Below, piece after piece: positions 1-9,309 of a stretch of DNA of 34,315 nucleotides. The DNA is from Lachnospiraceae bacterium (GTDB taxonomy: Bacteria > Bacillota > Clostridia > Lachnospirales > Lachnospiraceae): contig CAAGQC010000032.1 of the NCBI GenBank assembly GCA_900771995.1, forward strand, positions 1 through 34,315. Reading direction: 5' to 3'. A program made the position numbers and the translations under genes. The notes below the pieces were generated by a model, which did not search any database, was not told where the DNA came from, and saw only the letters and a list, made by a program, of their open reading frames with translations. Position 1 is the first letter of the stretch. Every line of letters begins with the position of its first letter.

Positions 1-2937
1 CTCCGTGATTCCCGCCATGGTGGCCACAAAGGAGCTTCCTACCGATCCACGGGAACCTACCAGATAACCGTCCTCCACCGACTTCCATACCAGCTTCTGT
101 GCGATGATATACATTACGGCGAATCCGTTTTTAATAATGGAATTCAGTTCCTTTTCCAGTCTGGCCTCAACGATCCGGGGCAGATCCGGTCCGTAGATCT
201 CGTGGGCTCTGTTATAACAGATCTCCGTCAGGGTCTTATCACTGTCGGGAATGACCGGAGGACATTTGTCCGGGCGCACCGGCGCAATGGTCTCGATCAT
301 ATCCGCGATCATATTGGTATTGGTAATAACGATCTCTTCCGCCTTATCGCTGCCAAGGTAGGAGAACTCTTCCAGCATCTCTTCCGTGGTATGTAAATAC
401 AGCGGTGCCTGATCGTCCGCATCATCAAAGCCTCGTCCTGCCATGATGATACGGCGGTAGACTTCATCCTCGGGATCCAGGAAATGCACGTCGCAGGTAG
501 CTACTACCGGCTTGTGGAACTGCTCTCCCAGGGACACGATCTTCCGGTTGATGTTCTGGATATCCTCCATGGAAGTCACATTCCGCACACGCTCCGAGGC
601 GATCATGAATTTGTTGTTGCCGCAGGGCTGGATCTCCAGATAATCGTAGAATTTCACCAGTCTGGCGATCTGGGCATCCGACTGCCCGTCCAACAGCGCC
701 CGGTACAGTTCTCCCGCCTCGCAGGCGCTTCCCAGGATCAGTCCCTCTCTGTACTTCATCACCAGACTCTTGGGAATCCGGGGATGCTTGTTAAAATAGG
801 TCAGGTGTGATTGGGACACCAGACGATACAGGTTGATGCGTCCCAGATCATTTTTGGCTAAAATAATGGCGTGGTAAGAGGGCATCTTCTTCACGGCATC
901 CACACTGGAGGCCCCCAGGGCATTGACCTCCGTCAGATTATGAATGTCCTGCTCTTCCAGCATTTTAATAAATTTCACGAAAATATAGGCCGTACATTCC
1001 GCATCATCCACGGCTCTGTGGTGATTTTCCAGAGATATCCCCAGGGTCTTGGCCACCGCATCCAGCGTGTGCTTCGACTGATTCTTCAACAATACTCTGG
1101 AAATGCCCACGGTATCCACATAGGTAAACTCCTGCGGATATCCCAGTCTTCTGCAGTTCTCCATAATGAAGCTCATATCAAAGCTGGCATTGTGGGCCAC
1201 CATGATACAGCCTTCGCAGAACTGTAAAAACTGGGGCAGGATCACGTCGATCTGCGGGGAATCCATAACATCCTCGTCCCGGATGCTGGTCAGCTTCTCA
1301 ATCTCGAAGGGAATCGGCACATCCGGATTGACAAAGGTGGAAAAACGATCCACGATCTCCCCGCCGGACACCTTTACCGCACCGATCTCGATGATCCGGT
1401 TATTAACCGGGGAAAATCCCGTGGTCTCGATATCAAACACCACATAGTCCTCATGCAGTCCCTGTCCTCTGTCATTGGTCACGATCTCCTTCAGATCATC
1501 CACCAGATAGGCTTCCACACCGTAGATGATCTTGAAGAAATCCTGCTTGTCCGGATTCTCGTCTCCGGCTTCCTTCCGCTTGCCCTTTTCCGCTTTCCAC
1601 AGATCGTCCCAGACATGGTTCGCGTCGGTAAAACTCTGCACCACGCCGTGATCCGTAATGGCGATGGCCCGATGGCCCCATTTATAGGCACGTTTTACAA
1701 TGTCCTTGGCCTCGGAGACACCGTCCATATCGCTCATCTTCGTATGGCAGTGCAGTTCCACACGTTTTCTGGCGGAAGTGTCCATTCTCGTGTTGGTGAA
1801 ATCCGGGATCTTCTTGATGCCTGCAATGGAACCGATGGCCAGTTCGTGGTCGAACTTATCCATCATACAGATACCCTTGACTTTTAAGAAGGCCCCCGGC
1901 TTGATATCCCCGGTCACCTCCTTCACCTGCTCGGTACGCACGAACATCTTGATCGTCATGGTATCCGTAAAATCAGAGATATTGAAAATGATAATAGTCT
2001 TCTCGTTCTTGATGTCACGGGTGTCCACGGACAATACCTTACCACGGATGACCACTTCCCCCATCTCCCCGATGAGTTCCTCGATCTTCATGGCTTCTTC
2101 TTCGAAATCCCGGCCGTAAATGACATCCGGATTATCCGATCTCTTCAAGGCACCCTTTTCAAAATTGCCACCCTTACGAAACTCGCCGCGCTTGAATTCG
2201 CCGCGGCTGCCACCCTGAAAGCCTTTGGTCACGCCGCCTGCATTCTCGGTCTTTTGCTTTGGGGCAGGCTCTGGGGCCTTTGCAGCTTCCGGCGCCTGCG
2301 CGGTGCTCTGTTCGCTGCCTTCTCCCCGTGCCGTATGCTCTTCGTCCTCTCTTCTTCCCTTGGTACGGCTGTAAATGGCATTCACCTTCAGTCGGATCTT
2401 GGCTTCCTCTTCCTTCTGGAACCGTCCGGTCTCTTTTTCCACATAGGCCGTATGGATCTTCACGGAGAATCCACAACGTTCCACCAGAATCTTCTCGAGG
2501 ATCTGCAGGATCTCCCCTTCCATGCTGCGGTTTAACACCGTATCTTCCATAGTTAAGAGCATCTCATTCTCGGAAGGATACTCGATCTTTGCCGTCTTCA
2601 GGGCATTGTACTGGATATGGCTGTATTCCCGGAATTCTTCCAGAATACTGTCCTTATAGATGTCCATCAGCTTTTCCGGATTGTACTGGGAAGACAGTTC
2701 GAACTTTTCGTATATTTTTACCGTCAGATTGGCCTGGGGGAACAGCTGCTTTTTGATCTCCTGTTCCGTGGTCCAGATATCCGCTTTCTGGATCAGACGG
2801 GTACTTTTTAAGTACACCCGAAGAAAGTCTCTGCGTTTTGTCGCCGAGACTCTCTCCACCTCCGTCTGCCCCATAAGGTCACGAATATCTGCATTTAACT
2901 GTAATACCGGAAATACTTCAAAAAAAGGTTTACTCAT
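1..2937 (-). CDS. polC: DNA polymerase III alpha subunit, PolC type (N-terminal 979 codons; C-terminus beyond window)
   Basis: PolC is the replicative DNA polymerase of low-GC Gram-positives and carries its own 3'-5' proofreading exonuclease. The reading frame starts at ATG 2937, five bases after the ispG stop, and is still open at base 1. The visible product has an N-terminal domain, then a charged Gly/Arg-rich linker (about residues 185-265), an OB-fold region, and a PHP domain that starts around residue 396 with the motif HCHTKMSD. Inside the PHP region is a DnaQ-type exonuclease with FDIETTGFSP near residue 500. The last visible residues (YLVGSRGSVGSSFVAT) belong to the start of the polymerase palm region. 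Family members are about 1440-1540 residues, so about two thirds is present. The domain order PHP/exonuclease/polymerase separates PolC from DnaE. It probably shares a transcript with ispG. Identification is secure; only the linker is unusual. Confidence 0.97.
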   Translation of the reverse strand, partial: MSKPFFEVFPVLQLNADIRDLMGQTEVERVSATKRRDFLRVYLKSTRLIQKADIWTTEQEIKKQLFPQANLTVKIYEKFELSSQYNPEKLMDIYKDSILEEFREYSHIQYNALKTAKIEYPSENEMLLTMEDTVLNRSMEGEILQILEKILVERCGFSVKIHTAYVEKETGRFQKEEEAKIRLKVNAIYSRTKGRREDEEHTARGEGSEQSTAQAPEAAKAPEPAPKQKTENAGGVTKGFQGGSRGEFKRGEFRKGGNFEKGALKRSDNPDVIYGRDFEEEAMKIEELIGEMGEVVIRGKVLSVDTRDIKNEKTIIIFNISDFTDTMTIKMFVRTEQVKEVTGDIKPGAFLKVKGICMMDKFDHELAIGSIAGIKKIPDFTNTRMDTSARKRVELHCHTKMSDMDGVSEAKDIVKRAYKWGHRAIAITDHGVVQSFTDANHVWDDLWKAEKGKRKEAGDENPDKQDFFKIIYGVEAYLVDDLKEIVTNDRGQGLHEDYVVFDIETTGFSPVNNRIIEIGAVKVSGGEIVDRFSTFVNPDVPIPFEIEKLTSIRDEDVMDSPQIDVILPQFLQFCEGCIMVAHNASFDMSFIMENCRRLGYPQEFTYVDTVGISRVLLKNQSKHTLDAVAKTLGISLENHHRAVDDAECTAYIFVKFIKMLEEQDIHNLTEVNALGASSVDAVKKMPSYHAIILAKNDLGRINLYRLVSQSHLTYFNKHPRIPKSLVMKYREGLILGSACEAGELYRALLDGQSDAQIARLVKFYDYLEIQPCGNNKFMIASERVRNVTSMEDIQNINRKIVSLGEQFHKPVVATCDVHFLDPEDEVYRRIIMAGRGFDDADDQAPLYLHTTEEMLEEFSYLGSDKAEEIVITNTNMIADMIETIAPVRPDKCPPVIPDSDKTLTEICYNRAHEIYGPDLPRIVEARLEKELNSIIKNGFAVMYIIAQKLVWKSVEDGYLVGSRGSVGSSFVATMAGITE

Positions 2938-2942
2938 CTACT

Positions 2943-4010
2943 TCAACTCCAATGATCCAATTCCTCTTTCAAGGCGGGAAGCAGCTGATCCTCCGGGAGT
3001 TTTTTCACGATCTCTCCGTGCTTGATCAACAGTCCTTCTCCGATACCGCCCGCAACACCCAGATCCGCTTCCTTTGCTTCTCCGGGGCCGTTTACCACGC
3101 AGCCCATAACAGCTACCTTGATATCCAGAGGATAATCCTCCACCAGCTTCTCCACTTTGGTGGCCAGATCGATCAGATTGATCTGGGTTCTGCCGCAGGT
3201 GGGACAGGATACCACCTCGATGCCTCCCTTGCGCAGTCCCAGGGTACGCAGGATCAGCTTTGCGGACTTGATCTCCTCCACCGGATCTCCCGTCAGGGAT
3301 ACCCGGATCGTATCACCGATGCCCTGGCTTAAGATCAGGGACAGACCGATGGCAGACTTGATGTTACCGCTGTTCACCGTACCGGATTCGGTAATCCCCA
3401 CATGAAGAGGATACACGGTGCGTCCTGCCAGCAGTTCATGAGCCTTCACACACATCAGTACATCCGAGGACTTGATACTGATGACCAGATTGTCATATCC
3501 CAGGTCTTCAATCATGTGTACTTTGTCCAGCGCACTCTCCACGATACCTTCCGCGGTCACGCCGCCGTATTTCTCTACCAGAGGCTTCTCCAGGGAACCG
3601 CTGTTCACACCCACACGGATGGGGATATTCCTCTCCTTCGCCGCGTCCACCACAGCCCTCACCCGTTCCACGCTTCCGATATTGCCGGGATTGATACGGA
3701 TCTTGTCGGCGCCGTTCTCAATGGCTGCCAGCGCCATACGGTAGTCAAAATGAATATCCGCCACCAGCGGAATATGGATCTGCTTTTTGATCTCGCGGAT
3801 GGCTGCTGCCGCCTCCAGTGTGGGTACTGTGCAGCGGATGATTTCACAGCCTGCCTTCTCCAGACGGAGGATCTGCTCCACCGTCGCCTGCACATCCTCC
3901 GTCTTCGTATTGGTCATGGACTGGATGGCAATGGGATTCCCACCGCCGATCTTCCGGTCTCCGATCTGTATTACCTTGGTATGCATTCTGTAAGTATCTT
4001 TATCGTTCAT
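2943..4010 (-). CDS. ispG: 4-hydroxy-3-methylbut-2-en-1-yl diphosphate synthase (flavodoxin), IspG/GcpE
   Basis: IspG carries out the penultimate step of the MEP isoprenoid pathway, reducing MEcPP to HMBPP with a [4Fe-4S] cluster. The 355-residue product has the N-terminal TIM-barrel start (PIAIQSMTNTKTEDV), and the cluster ligands are in place: C269 and C272 in CPTCGRTQ, C304 in VMGCVVNGPGEA, and E311. The spacing matches the family. The ATG at 4010 is preceded by AGGTG at suitable distance; the next in-frame ATG (3986) has no ribosome-binding site. The gene ends five bases before polC. ispG-polC adjacency is common in Clostridia, usually with dxr and rseP upstream, but here dprA is upstream instead. 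A promoter at 4051-4080 probably drives ispG-polC. Confidence 0.97.
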   Translation of the reverse strand: MNDKDTYRMHTKVIQIGDRKIGGGNPIAIQSMTNTKTEDVQATVEQILRLEKAGCEIIRCTVPTLEAAAAIREIKKQIHIPLVADIHFDYRMALAAIENGADKIRINPGNIGSVERVRAVVDAAKERNIPIRVGVNSGSLEKPLVEKYGGVTAEGIVESALDKVHMIEDLGYDNLVISIKSSDVLMCVKAHELLAGRTVYPLHVGITESGTVNSGNIKSAIGLSLILSQGIGDTIRVSLTGDPVEEIKSAKLILRTLGLRKGGIEVVSCPTCGRTQINLIDLATKVEKLVEDYPLDIKVAVMGCVVNGPGEAKEADLGVAGGIGEGLLIKHGEIVKKLPEDQLLPALKEELDHWS

Positions 4011-4050
4011 AAGGGCACCTGACCTTTCTCGTCATTCTCATATGTCTATT

Positions 4051-4080
4051 ACTATACCCCTTTTCCGAAAGCCTTGTCAA
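4051..4080 (-). promoter_or_regulatory. Predicted sigma-A promoter for ispG-polC
   Basis: Reading on the minus strand there is TTGACA (4080-4075), an 18-base spacer and TATAGT (4056-4051), placing the start of transcription near 4044, about 35 bases upstream of the ispG ATG. The -35 box contains the stop codon of dprA. Seen as a motif match only. Confidence 0.6.
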
Positions 4081-5231
4081 TTCGCAGAAGTGCTGAAATG
4101 TCCCGGGACGCTCTGCCTGGCATACCCCAGAAGTTCCAGTTCCATCAGTCCTCTGTTCAGTGCTGAAATGTCCGTATATTCCCCCATTTCCCAGAGTTCC
4201 TGCAATAAGGTCTCTGAGGTCTTCGGCACCGGTCCGAGGAGTGCATAGATCTTTTGCAGAGATTCTTTGGGCAATTTTACCTGCGCCCCGCCTCCGTCTT
4301 TTGTCCTGTTCTTTTCCCATCCGTCGGAGGGTTCTGTGGAAAGTCTCCGTTTTTCCTTCCAGCTCTGTAAAAATTCCTCTGCAAAGCTCTCCGGGGATAA
4401 GAACACTCCCGCCCCCTGGGTCAGCAGACGATTGCAGCCGTCACTGAGCCGGTCCGTGATCCGTCCCGGCACCACATAGACATCTTTTCCCTGTTCCAGT
4501 GCCATGTCCACCGTGATCAACGTCCCGCTCTTCTGTCTGGCTTCAATGACGATCAGGGCATCCGACAGGCCGCTGACAATACGGTTCCTTGGCGGAAAAT
4601 ACTGGGGCAGAGGCTTTGTCCCCGGCATATAGGTCGACAACAATCCACCCTTTTGCAGCAGTTCTTCATACAGTCTGCGGTTCTGACTGGGATAACAGAT
4701 ATCCACACCGCATCCCAATACCCCATAGGAGGTTCCACCGGCGGAAAGTGCCGCCTGCTGACTGATTCCGTCGATTCCCCGGGCCATGCCGCTGATGACC
4801 TGGATCCCCGCTCTCCCCAGATATCCCCCCAATTCCTCCGCCACATATCTGCCATACTCCGAACATTCTCTGGCTCCGATGACCGCCACCGCCGGTCTTG
4901 TGGCCTCCGGCAGCCTTCCGCGGTAAAAGATCCCGTAAGGCGGATCCGGGATCTCCGCCAGTTTCTGTGGGAAACCGGCCTCCTTTTGCAAGATAAATCC
5001 AATCTGTTTTTCCGCCAGCTGTTCGTATTCTCTCTCCCACGCCCCGCTTTTCTTCTGCCGCTCCACGGCTTCCGCCACAGAGCCGCTCACACATTCCCGC
5101 AAGGCTTCTGTCTCTGCCTCGTAAACCCCACGGGGGGATCCGAACCGCGTAAACAGCTGTCCTGCCCGCACGCCTCCGATCCCCGGGATGCTGCACAGAA
5201 AAAATGCATACTTTCTCTCTTCCTCCGTCAT
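4077..5231 (-). CDS. dprA: DNA-processing protein DprA (Smf)
   Basis: DprA binds incoming single-stranded DNA during natural transformation and loads RecA. The product (384 residues from this start) has an N-terminal helical SAM-like region (FLCSIPGIGGVRAGQLF), the Rossmann-like DprA core (AVIGARECSEYGRY; GIDGISQQAALSAGG; LGCGVDICYP; PRNRIVSGLSDALIVIEA; SGTLITVDMALEQG), and a C-terminal winged-helix-like tail (ETLLQELWEMGEYTDISALNRGLMELELLGYARQ, read in two parts). ATG 5231 was chosen because AGGTAGG lies just upstream. The frame is open to 5312, which would add a 27-residue basic extension and start two bases past the comM stop. It lies downstream of comM, a common pairing. Transformation genes are frequent in Clostridia without proven competence, so activity is an inference. 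Confidence 0.93.
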   Translation of the reverse strand: MTEEERKYAFFLCSIPGIGGVRAGQLFTRFGSPRGVYEAETEALRECVSGSVAEAVERQKKSGAWEREYEQLAEKQIGFILQKEAGFPQKLAEIPDPPYGIFYRGRLPEATRPAVAVIGARECSEYGRYVAEELGGYLGRAGIQVISGMARGIDGISQQAALSAGGTSYGVLGCGVDICYPSQNRRLYEELLQKGGLLSTYMPGTKPLPQYFPPRNRIVSGLSDALIVIEARQKSGTLITVDMALEQGKDVYVVPGRITDRLSDGCNRLLTQGAGVFLSPESFAEEFLQSWKEKRRLSTEPSDGWEKNRTKDGGGAQVKLPKESLQKIYALLGPVPKTSETLLQELWEMGEYTDISALNRGLMELELLGYARQSVPGHFSTSAN

Positions 5232-5313
5232 AAACCTACCTGTCCCTTTCCCTGTTCCACACCGCCCGCGCTTTCCGATGCCAAAACTCTGCACAGGCAC
5301 AAAGTTAATCACG

Positions 5314-6858
5314 TCAATTCCAATACATCTCCGAAGGACGATAGCACGCCGCCTCCAGCAGATGATCCCCGTTGATCTGCTCCTTGTCCTCCAGATCCGC
5401 TATGGTCCGGGCCGTTTTCAGGATCCGGTGATAGGCCCTGGCACTGAGCTGCAGTGTGCTGTACAACTGTTCCATCACCTTCCGTTCCTCCTCTCCCAAC
5501 GGGCAGTACTGCTCCATCTGCGCAGAGCGGATATCCCCGTTGAAACGGCATTCCGTTCCCGCAAACCGCTCCGTCTGCCGCTTTCTCGCCCCCAGGATCC
5601 TCTTTTTCATCTCCTCGCTGCTTCTCTGTCTCCCCGTTTTCTGCAAATGCAGAATATCCACCGGATGCAGTTCCACACACAGATCGATCCGGTCTAAGAT
5701 CGGTCCCGATATTTTCCCCAGATATCTCTCGATCTGCGGTTGGGTGCAGCGACACTTATTTCGGTCCGGATAATAGCCGCAGGGGCAGGGGTTCATGGCC
5801 GCCACCAGTATAAAGTCCGAAGGATAGGTAACCATGCCGGCACTGCGGGCGATCTGTACCTTATGCTCCTCCATGGGCTGCCGCATTCCGTCCAGTACCG
5901 CCTTCTGGAATTCCGGCAGTTCATCCAGGAATAAGACACCCCGGTGTGCCAGAGACACCATGCCCGGTCTGGGAATTCCGCTGCCTCCGCCGATCAGTGC
6001 CGCCTGCGTCACGGTATGATGGGGCGCATAAAAGGGTCTTCTCGTAATCAGCGCCTGTCCCGGCGGCAACAGACCCGCCACACTGAAGATTCCCGTCACC
6101 TCCAGGCTTTCTTCCAGTGTCAGGGGCGGCAGGATCCCCGGGATCCGTCCGGCGATCATGGATTTCCCCACTCCCGGCGGCCCTATCATCAACAGGTTAT
6201 GGAATCCTGCGGCAGCGATCTCCGCTCCCCGCTTGGCATTTTCCTGTCCTGCCACTTCCCGAAAATCTCCCATTCCGGATCCGTTTCCTTCCCGCAACAG
6301 TTTTTCTGCCCGGATTCTGGGCCGGTATACTTTCTCATTTTCTTCCTCAGGATGATTCAATGCCGCCAGCAGATCATTCAGGCTGTTTACACCCCAGACC
6401 GTGATTCCCGGTATCACAGCCGCTTCCATGGCATTTTCCCCCGGCACCACCACCCTGCGGATCCCGCATTTTGCCGCCTCCTGCACAATGGGGAGTACCC
6501 CTTTTACCTTTTTGATCTCGCCGTTCAGACCCAGTTCTCCCAGAAACAGGGTATCCTGTAACATCTCTTTCTTCAAAAGTTCCATATCCCGCAACAGTCC
6601 CACCGCAATGGGCAGATCAAATGCCGTACCGTCCTTGCGTCTGTCCGCCGGTGCCAGATTCACCGTAATATGGGACGGCGGGATCTGGAAACCGGAATTC
6701 TTCATGGCCACGCACACTCTCTCCCGGGATTCCTTCACCTCCCCTCCCAGGGAGCCCACCAGTTGAAACGAAGGCAGTCCTCCCGCCAGATCCACCTCCA
6801 CCCGGACCAGATACGCCTGCAGTCCGTAGACTGCCGCCGAACATACTGTAGTAAACAT
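5314..6858 (-). CDS. comM: YifB/ComM family Mg-chelatase-like AAA+ ATPase
   Basis: ComM-type proteins are hexameric AAA+ helicases that promote branch migration during integration of transforming DNA. The 514-residue product has the N-terminal Lon-protease-like fold of the family (GLPSFQLVGSLGGEVKESRERV; HITVNLAPADRRKDG), a Walker A motif GPPGVGKS near residue 226, a Walker B region (GVLFLDELPEF), the MNPCPCGYYPD motif typical of YifB, and the C-terminal Mg-chelatase helical domain (AYHRILKTARTIADL). Length matches the family. The ATG is preceded by an excellent site (AAAGGAGG, 6866-6874 region). dprA follows after about 80 bases, so the two probably share a transcript. A perfect 13-base tandem repeat lies 20-45 bases upstream of the start. 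Confidence 0.94.
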   Translation of the reverse strand: MFTTVCSAAVYGLQAYLVRVEVDLAGGLPSFQLVGSLGGEVKESRERVCVAMKNSGFQIPPSHITVNLAPADRRKDGTAFDLPIAVGLLRDMELLKKEMLQDTLFLGELGLNGEIKKVKGVLPIVQEAAKCGIRRVVVPGENAMEAAVIPGITVWGVNSLNDLLAALNHPEEENEKVYRPRIRAEKLLREGNGSGMGDFREVAGQENAKRGAEIAAAGFHNLLMIGPPGVGKSMIAGRIPGILPPLTLEESLEVTGIFSVAGLLPPGQALITRRPFYAPHHTVTQAALIGGGSGIPRPGMVSLAHRGVLFLDELPEFQKAVLDGMRQPMEEHKVQIARSAGMVTYPSDFILVAAMNPCPCGYYPDRNKCRCTQPQIERYLGKISGPILDRIDLCVELHPVDILHLQKTGRQRSSEEMKKRILGARKRQTERFAGTECRFNGDIRSAQMEQYCPLGEEERKVMEQLYSTLQLSARAYHRILKTARTIADLEDKEQINGDHLLEAACYRPSEMYWN

Positions 6859-6878
6859 AAAAATACCTCCTTTGAAAA

Positions 6879-6904
6879 TGTTTTATTAATTTGTTTTATT
6901 AATT
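6879..6904. repeat. Two perfect tandem copies of a 13-base AT-rich unit upstream of comM
   Basis: The unit TGTTTTATTAATT occurs at 6879-6891 and again, directly abutting, at 6892-6904. It sits between the comM ribosome-binding site and upstream DNA, where a promoter or operator would be. No convincing -35/-10 pair was found here. It could be a pair of regulator half-sites or a replication-slippage product. Confidence 0.7.
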
Positions 6905-7073
6905 ATGGAAATAACAGCGAAACCAAAAGAAAAAAGACATTACACTATGAAAAATTTCAAAAATAAACTGCAAATACAAAGGGTAATCATAATCGCCCGG
7001 ACGGGCAATGAAAATACCGGATACTTCTTAGAATGATATATGAGATATTGGAAACAGATTCTATCAGATCACT

Positions 7074-7106
7074 GCGGCAGCCTACAGTCAGCCCGTAAGC
7101 CACCGC
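7074..7106. other. Hairpin downstream of pilT
   Basis: GCGGCAGCCTAC (7074-7085) can pair with GTAAGCCACCGC (7095-7106) as a 12-base stem with some G-U pairs and a 9-base loop. It lies just after the pilT stop on the minus strand. There is no T-run after it, so it may be a weak terminator or a 3'-end stabiliser. The rest of the 275-base comM-pilT gap holds a small GC-rich palindrome at 6995-7006 and nothing else that I can assign. Confidence 0.4.
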
Positions 7107-7133
7107 ATCCCTTCTTATTATTTTATTTAACGA

Positions 7134-8186
7134 TCAGATCTTGTTCTCCATGCTGTCGGGATCCTGTGCGAACTGGATCGCATGTTCTCTGTCGATCTTG
7201 CCTTCAAAGTACAACTGCACGATGGCCTCATCCATGGTGATCATGCCCATTTTCCGGTTGGTCTGCATAACGCTGGCCAGCTGATGGGATTTGCCCTCAC
7301 GGATCAGGTTGCGGACCGCATGGTTGGCATGCATGACCTCAAAGGCGGCCACACGGTGCTTGCCGTCCGCCGTGGGGATCAGCTGCTGGGAAATGACCGC
7401 TTCCAGCGTGTTGGACAGCTGTACACGGATCTGTTGCTGCTGGTGCGGCGGGAAAACATCGATCACACGGTCTACGGTGCTGGCGGCACCGATGGTATGT
7501 AAGGTGGACAATACCAGATGCCCAGTCTCCGCTGCCGTAATGGCTACGCTGATGGTCTCGAAATCACGCATTTCTCCCACGAGAATGACATCGGGATCCT
7601 CACGAAGTGCTGCTCTTAAGGCATTGGCGTAATTATTGGAATCAATGCCGATCTCTCGCTGATTGACCATGGACATCTTGTGCTGATGCAGGTACTCGAT
7701 AGGATCCTCCAGCGTGATAACATGGGCGTCTCTGTTATTGTTGATCTTGTCAATGATGGCGGCAAGAGTGGTGGATTTACCGCTTCCGGTAGGTCCGGTG
7801 ACCAATACCAGTCCTCGCTTGCGCTGATACAGTTCCACGACGGATTCCGGTACTCCCAGTTCCTCCGGAGAGGGCACCACAGTTCCCACCAGTCGGAAAG
7901 CCAGTGCCACAGAACCTCTCTGCTTATAGGCATTGACACGGTAACGTCCGCAGTTGGGAATGGAGAAGGACATATCGTATTCTCCCCGCTCCTCAAAACG
8001 TTCTCTCTGTACTTCCGTCATAATATTGACCAGAACCTCCAAAGTATCTGCGGGAAGCATTTTCGGATAATCCATGGTGATCAGATTTCCGTTCACACGC
8101 ATCTTGGGCGGGATACCTACCGTCAGATGCACATCGCTGGCTCCCGCTTCCTTGGCGGCTCTGAGTATTTCTTCGATTGTTGGCAT
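7134..8186 (-). CDS. pilT: PilT family twitching-motility/type IV pilus retraction ATPase
   Basis: PilT is the hexameric ATPase that powers retraction of type IV pili, used for twitching motility and DNA uptake. The 350-residue product has the PAS-like N-terminal domain (IEEILRAAKEAGASDVHLTVG), Walker A GPTGSGKST (about residues 130-138), the Asp box (HVITLEDPIEYLH), Walker B (DVILVGEMRD) and the His box (GHLVLSTLHT). Length matches PilT rather than the longer PilB/GspE. It follows the HD-domain gene by nine bases and so is probably translated from the same message. No other pilus genes (pilin, PilB, PilC, prepilin peptidase) are in the window. The role is a confident family assignment; whether pili are made cannot be judged here. 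Confidence 0.95.
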   Translation of the reverse strand: MPTIEEILRAAKEAGASDVHLTVGIPPKMRVNGNLITMDYPKMLPADTLEVLVNIMTEVQRERFEERGEYDMSFSIPNCGRYRVNAYKQRGSVALAFRLVGTVVPSPEELGVPESVVELYQRKRGLVLVTGPTGSGKSTTLAAIIDKINNNRDAHVITLEDPIEYLHQHKMSMVNQREIGIDSNNYANALRAALREDPDVILVGEMRDFETISVAITAAETGHLVLSTLHTIGAASTVDRVIDVFPPHQQQQIRVQLSNTLEAVISQQLIPTADGKHRVAAFEVMHANHAVRNLIREGKSHQLASVMQTNRKMGMITMDEAIVQLYFEGKIDREHAIQFAQDPDSMENKI

Positions 8187-8195
8187 AATTGCTCC

Positions 8196-9272
8196 TTACT
8201 GTTTTTTTAATATGTACCGGTTGTCCATGGTCTTCATGACATCCACGATCTGAATGTCCTCATTCCCGGGAAGTGACAGGTCTAAAATACTGTTGTCCCG
8301 GAAGCTTACCACGGTGGGACGCAGCACATTTTCCGGATTCTCATTCAATACCAGTGCTTTCTCTCCCGTACTGAGTTCCACGCTGGCACCGGGCGGCAGA
8401 ATATTGATGGAACGTAACAGCGCTCTTACCGTCTCCGGGTCATAGACTTCCGGATGTTCCACGAACTCCTGGATTGCCTTTACTTCCGACTGCGCCGTTC
8501 CCTGGAGCGTCATGGCCGTGATCTCATCATAACGGTTCGCCACCAGAAGCACATTGGCACCTGCCAGCATTTTATATTTGCTCTTCTCCCCGTCCTCCGG
8601 GAACAGATCCAGCTGTTTTCTGGCTGCCTGCTGACAGATCCGGCGAATGCCCGGTCCGTCGGTGGCAAAGGCCTCCTCTATGATCCCGTAGGCATCTTCC
8701 TGTGTCTCGCAGTTGCGCAACATGTCCTCTCTGGAATACGGGGCTCCGTAGTACACATCGTCATGTCTCTTCGCTTTTCCCATATCGTGGAGAATGGCAG
8801 CACATACGGTATGATACTGTTCTTCCCGTCTTATATTCATCACATGGGTAATCATGGCACAGAGTATTGCCACATTCAGGGAGTGTCTGGATACATAGTC
8901 CTCCCGGCTTCTCAGATTCTGGTAGAAATTGATCTTATCATCCATATGTCCGTAATTGCGGATGACCATATCTGCAATGGGCTGGGTCCTGCTCTGCTTT
9001 CTGGTCTTCAGGATACGGTCCAGTTCCTCTTCGATGGCACTGACCGCCTGGATCTGGAACCGTTCGAACTCCAGATCTTCCTGGGTCAGAGGGGGAAGGG
9101 GTTCTGCCGGTTCCAGTACATAGACACCGATCAGGCCGAAATTACGAATACTTTCGATTGCCTGTAATGACAAAAGGGAATTTCTGTCAAACAAAAGAAT
9201 ACTCTTCTTATTATAAACAGGTCTTGCCAGACGCATTCCAGTCTTTAAGTCTTCCGTTCTCACAAAATGCAT
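8196..9272 (-). CDS. HD-domain phosphohydrolase, degenerate HD-GYP type
   Basis: The 358-residue product looks like an HD-GYP protein, a family whose intact members hydrolyse cyclic di-GMP. It has the typical N-terminal module (LKTGMRLARPVYNKKSILLF), a central HD region with SRHSLNVAILCAM and HDMGK (His162-Asp163), and the usual C-terminal segment (GASVELSTGEKALVLNENPE). The GYP part is missing: after HDMGK the expected metal-binding His residues and the GYP loop are replaced by a short, diverged sequence (YYGAPYSREDMLRNCETQEDAYG). It may therefore be an altered hydrolase or a binding-only protein. The ATG is preceded by AAGGGGGG, and a good promoter lies at 9310-9338. It shares an operon with pilT, which suggests a link to pilus control. 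This link is inferred. Confidence 0.8.
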   Translation of the reverse strand: MHFVRTEDLKTGMRLARPVYNKKSILLFDRNSLLSLQAIESIRNFGLIGVYVLEPAEPLPPLTQEDLEFERFQIQAVSAIEEELDRILKTRKQSRTQPIADMVIRNYGHMDDKINFYQNLRSREDYVSRHSLNVAILCAMITHVMNIRREEQYHTVCAAILHDMGKAKRHDDVYYGAPYSREDMLRNCETQEDAYGIIEEAFATDGPGIRRICQQAARKQLDLFPEDGEKSKYKMLAGANVLLVANRYDEITAMTLQGTAQSEVKAIQEFVEHPEVYDPETVRALLRSINILPPGASVELSTGEKALVLNENPENVLRPTVVSFRDNSILDLSLPGNEDIQIVDVMKTMDNRYILKKQ

Positions 9273-9309
9273 CGTTGTCCCCCCTTATCTTACGTCACTT
9301 ATAGAAATA

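Noticed and set aside
1166..1447. Various plus-strand frames opposite polC (for example 871-1227, 1453-1887).
   Set aside because: All are antisense shadows of the continuous polC frame, with no supporting signals.
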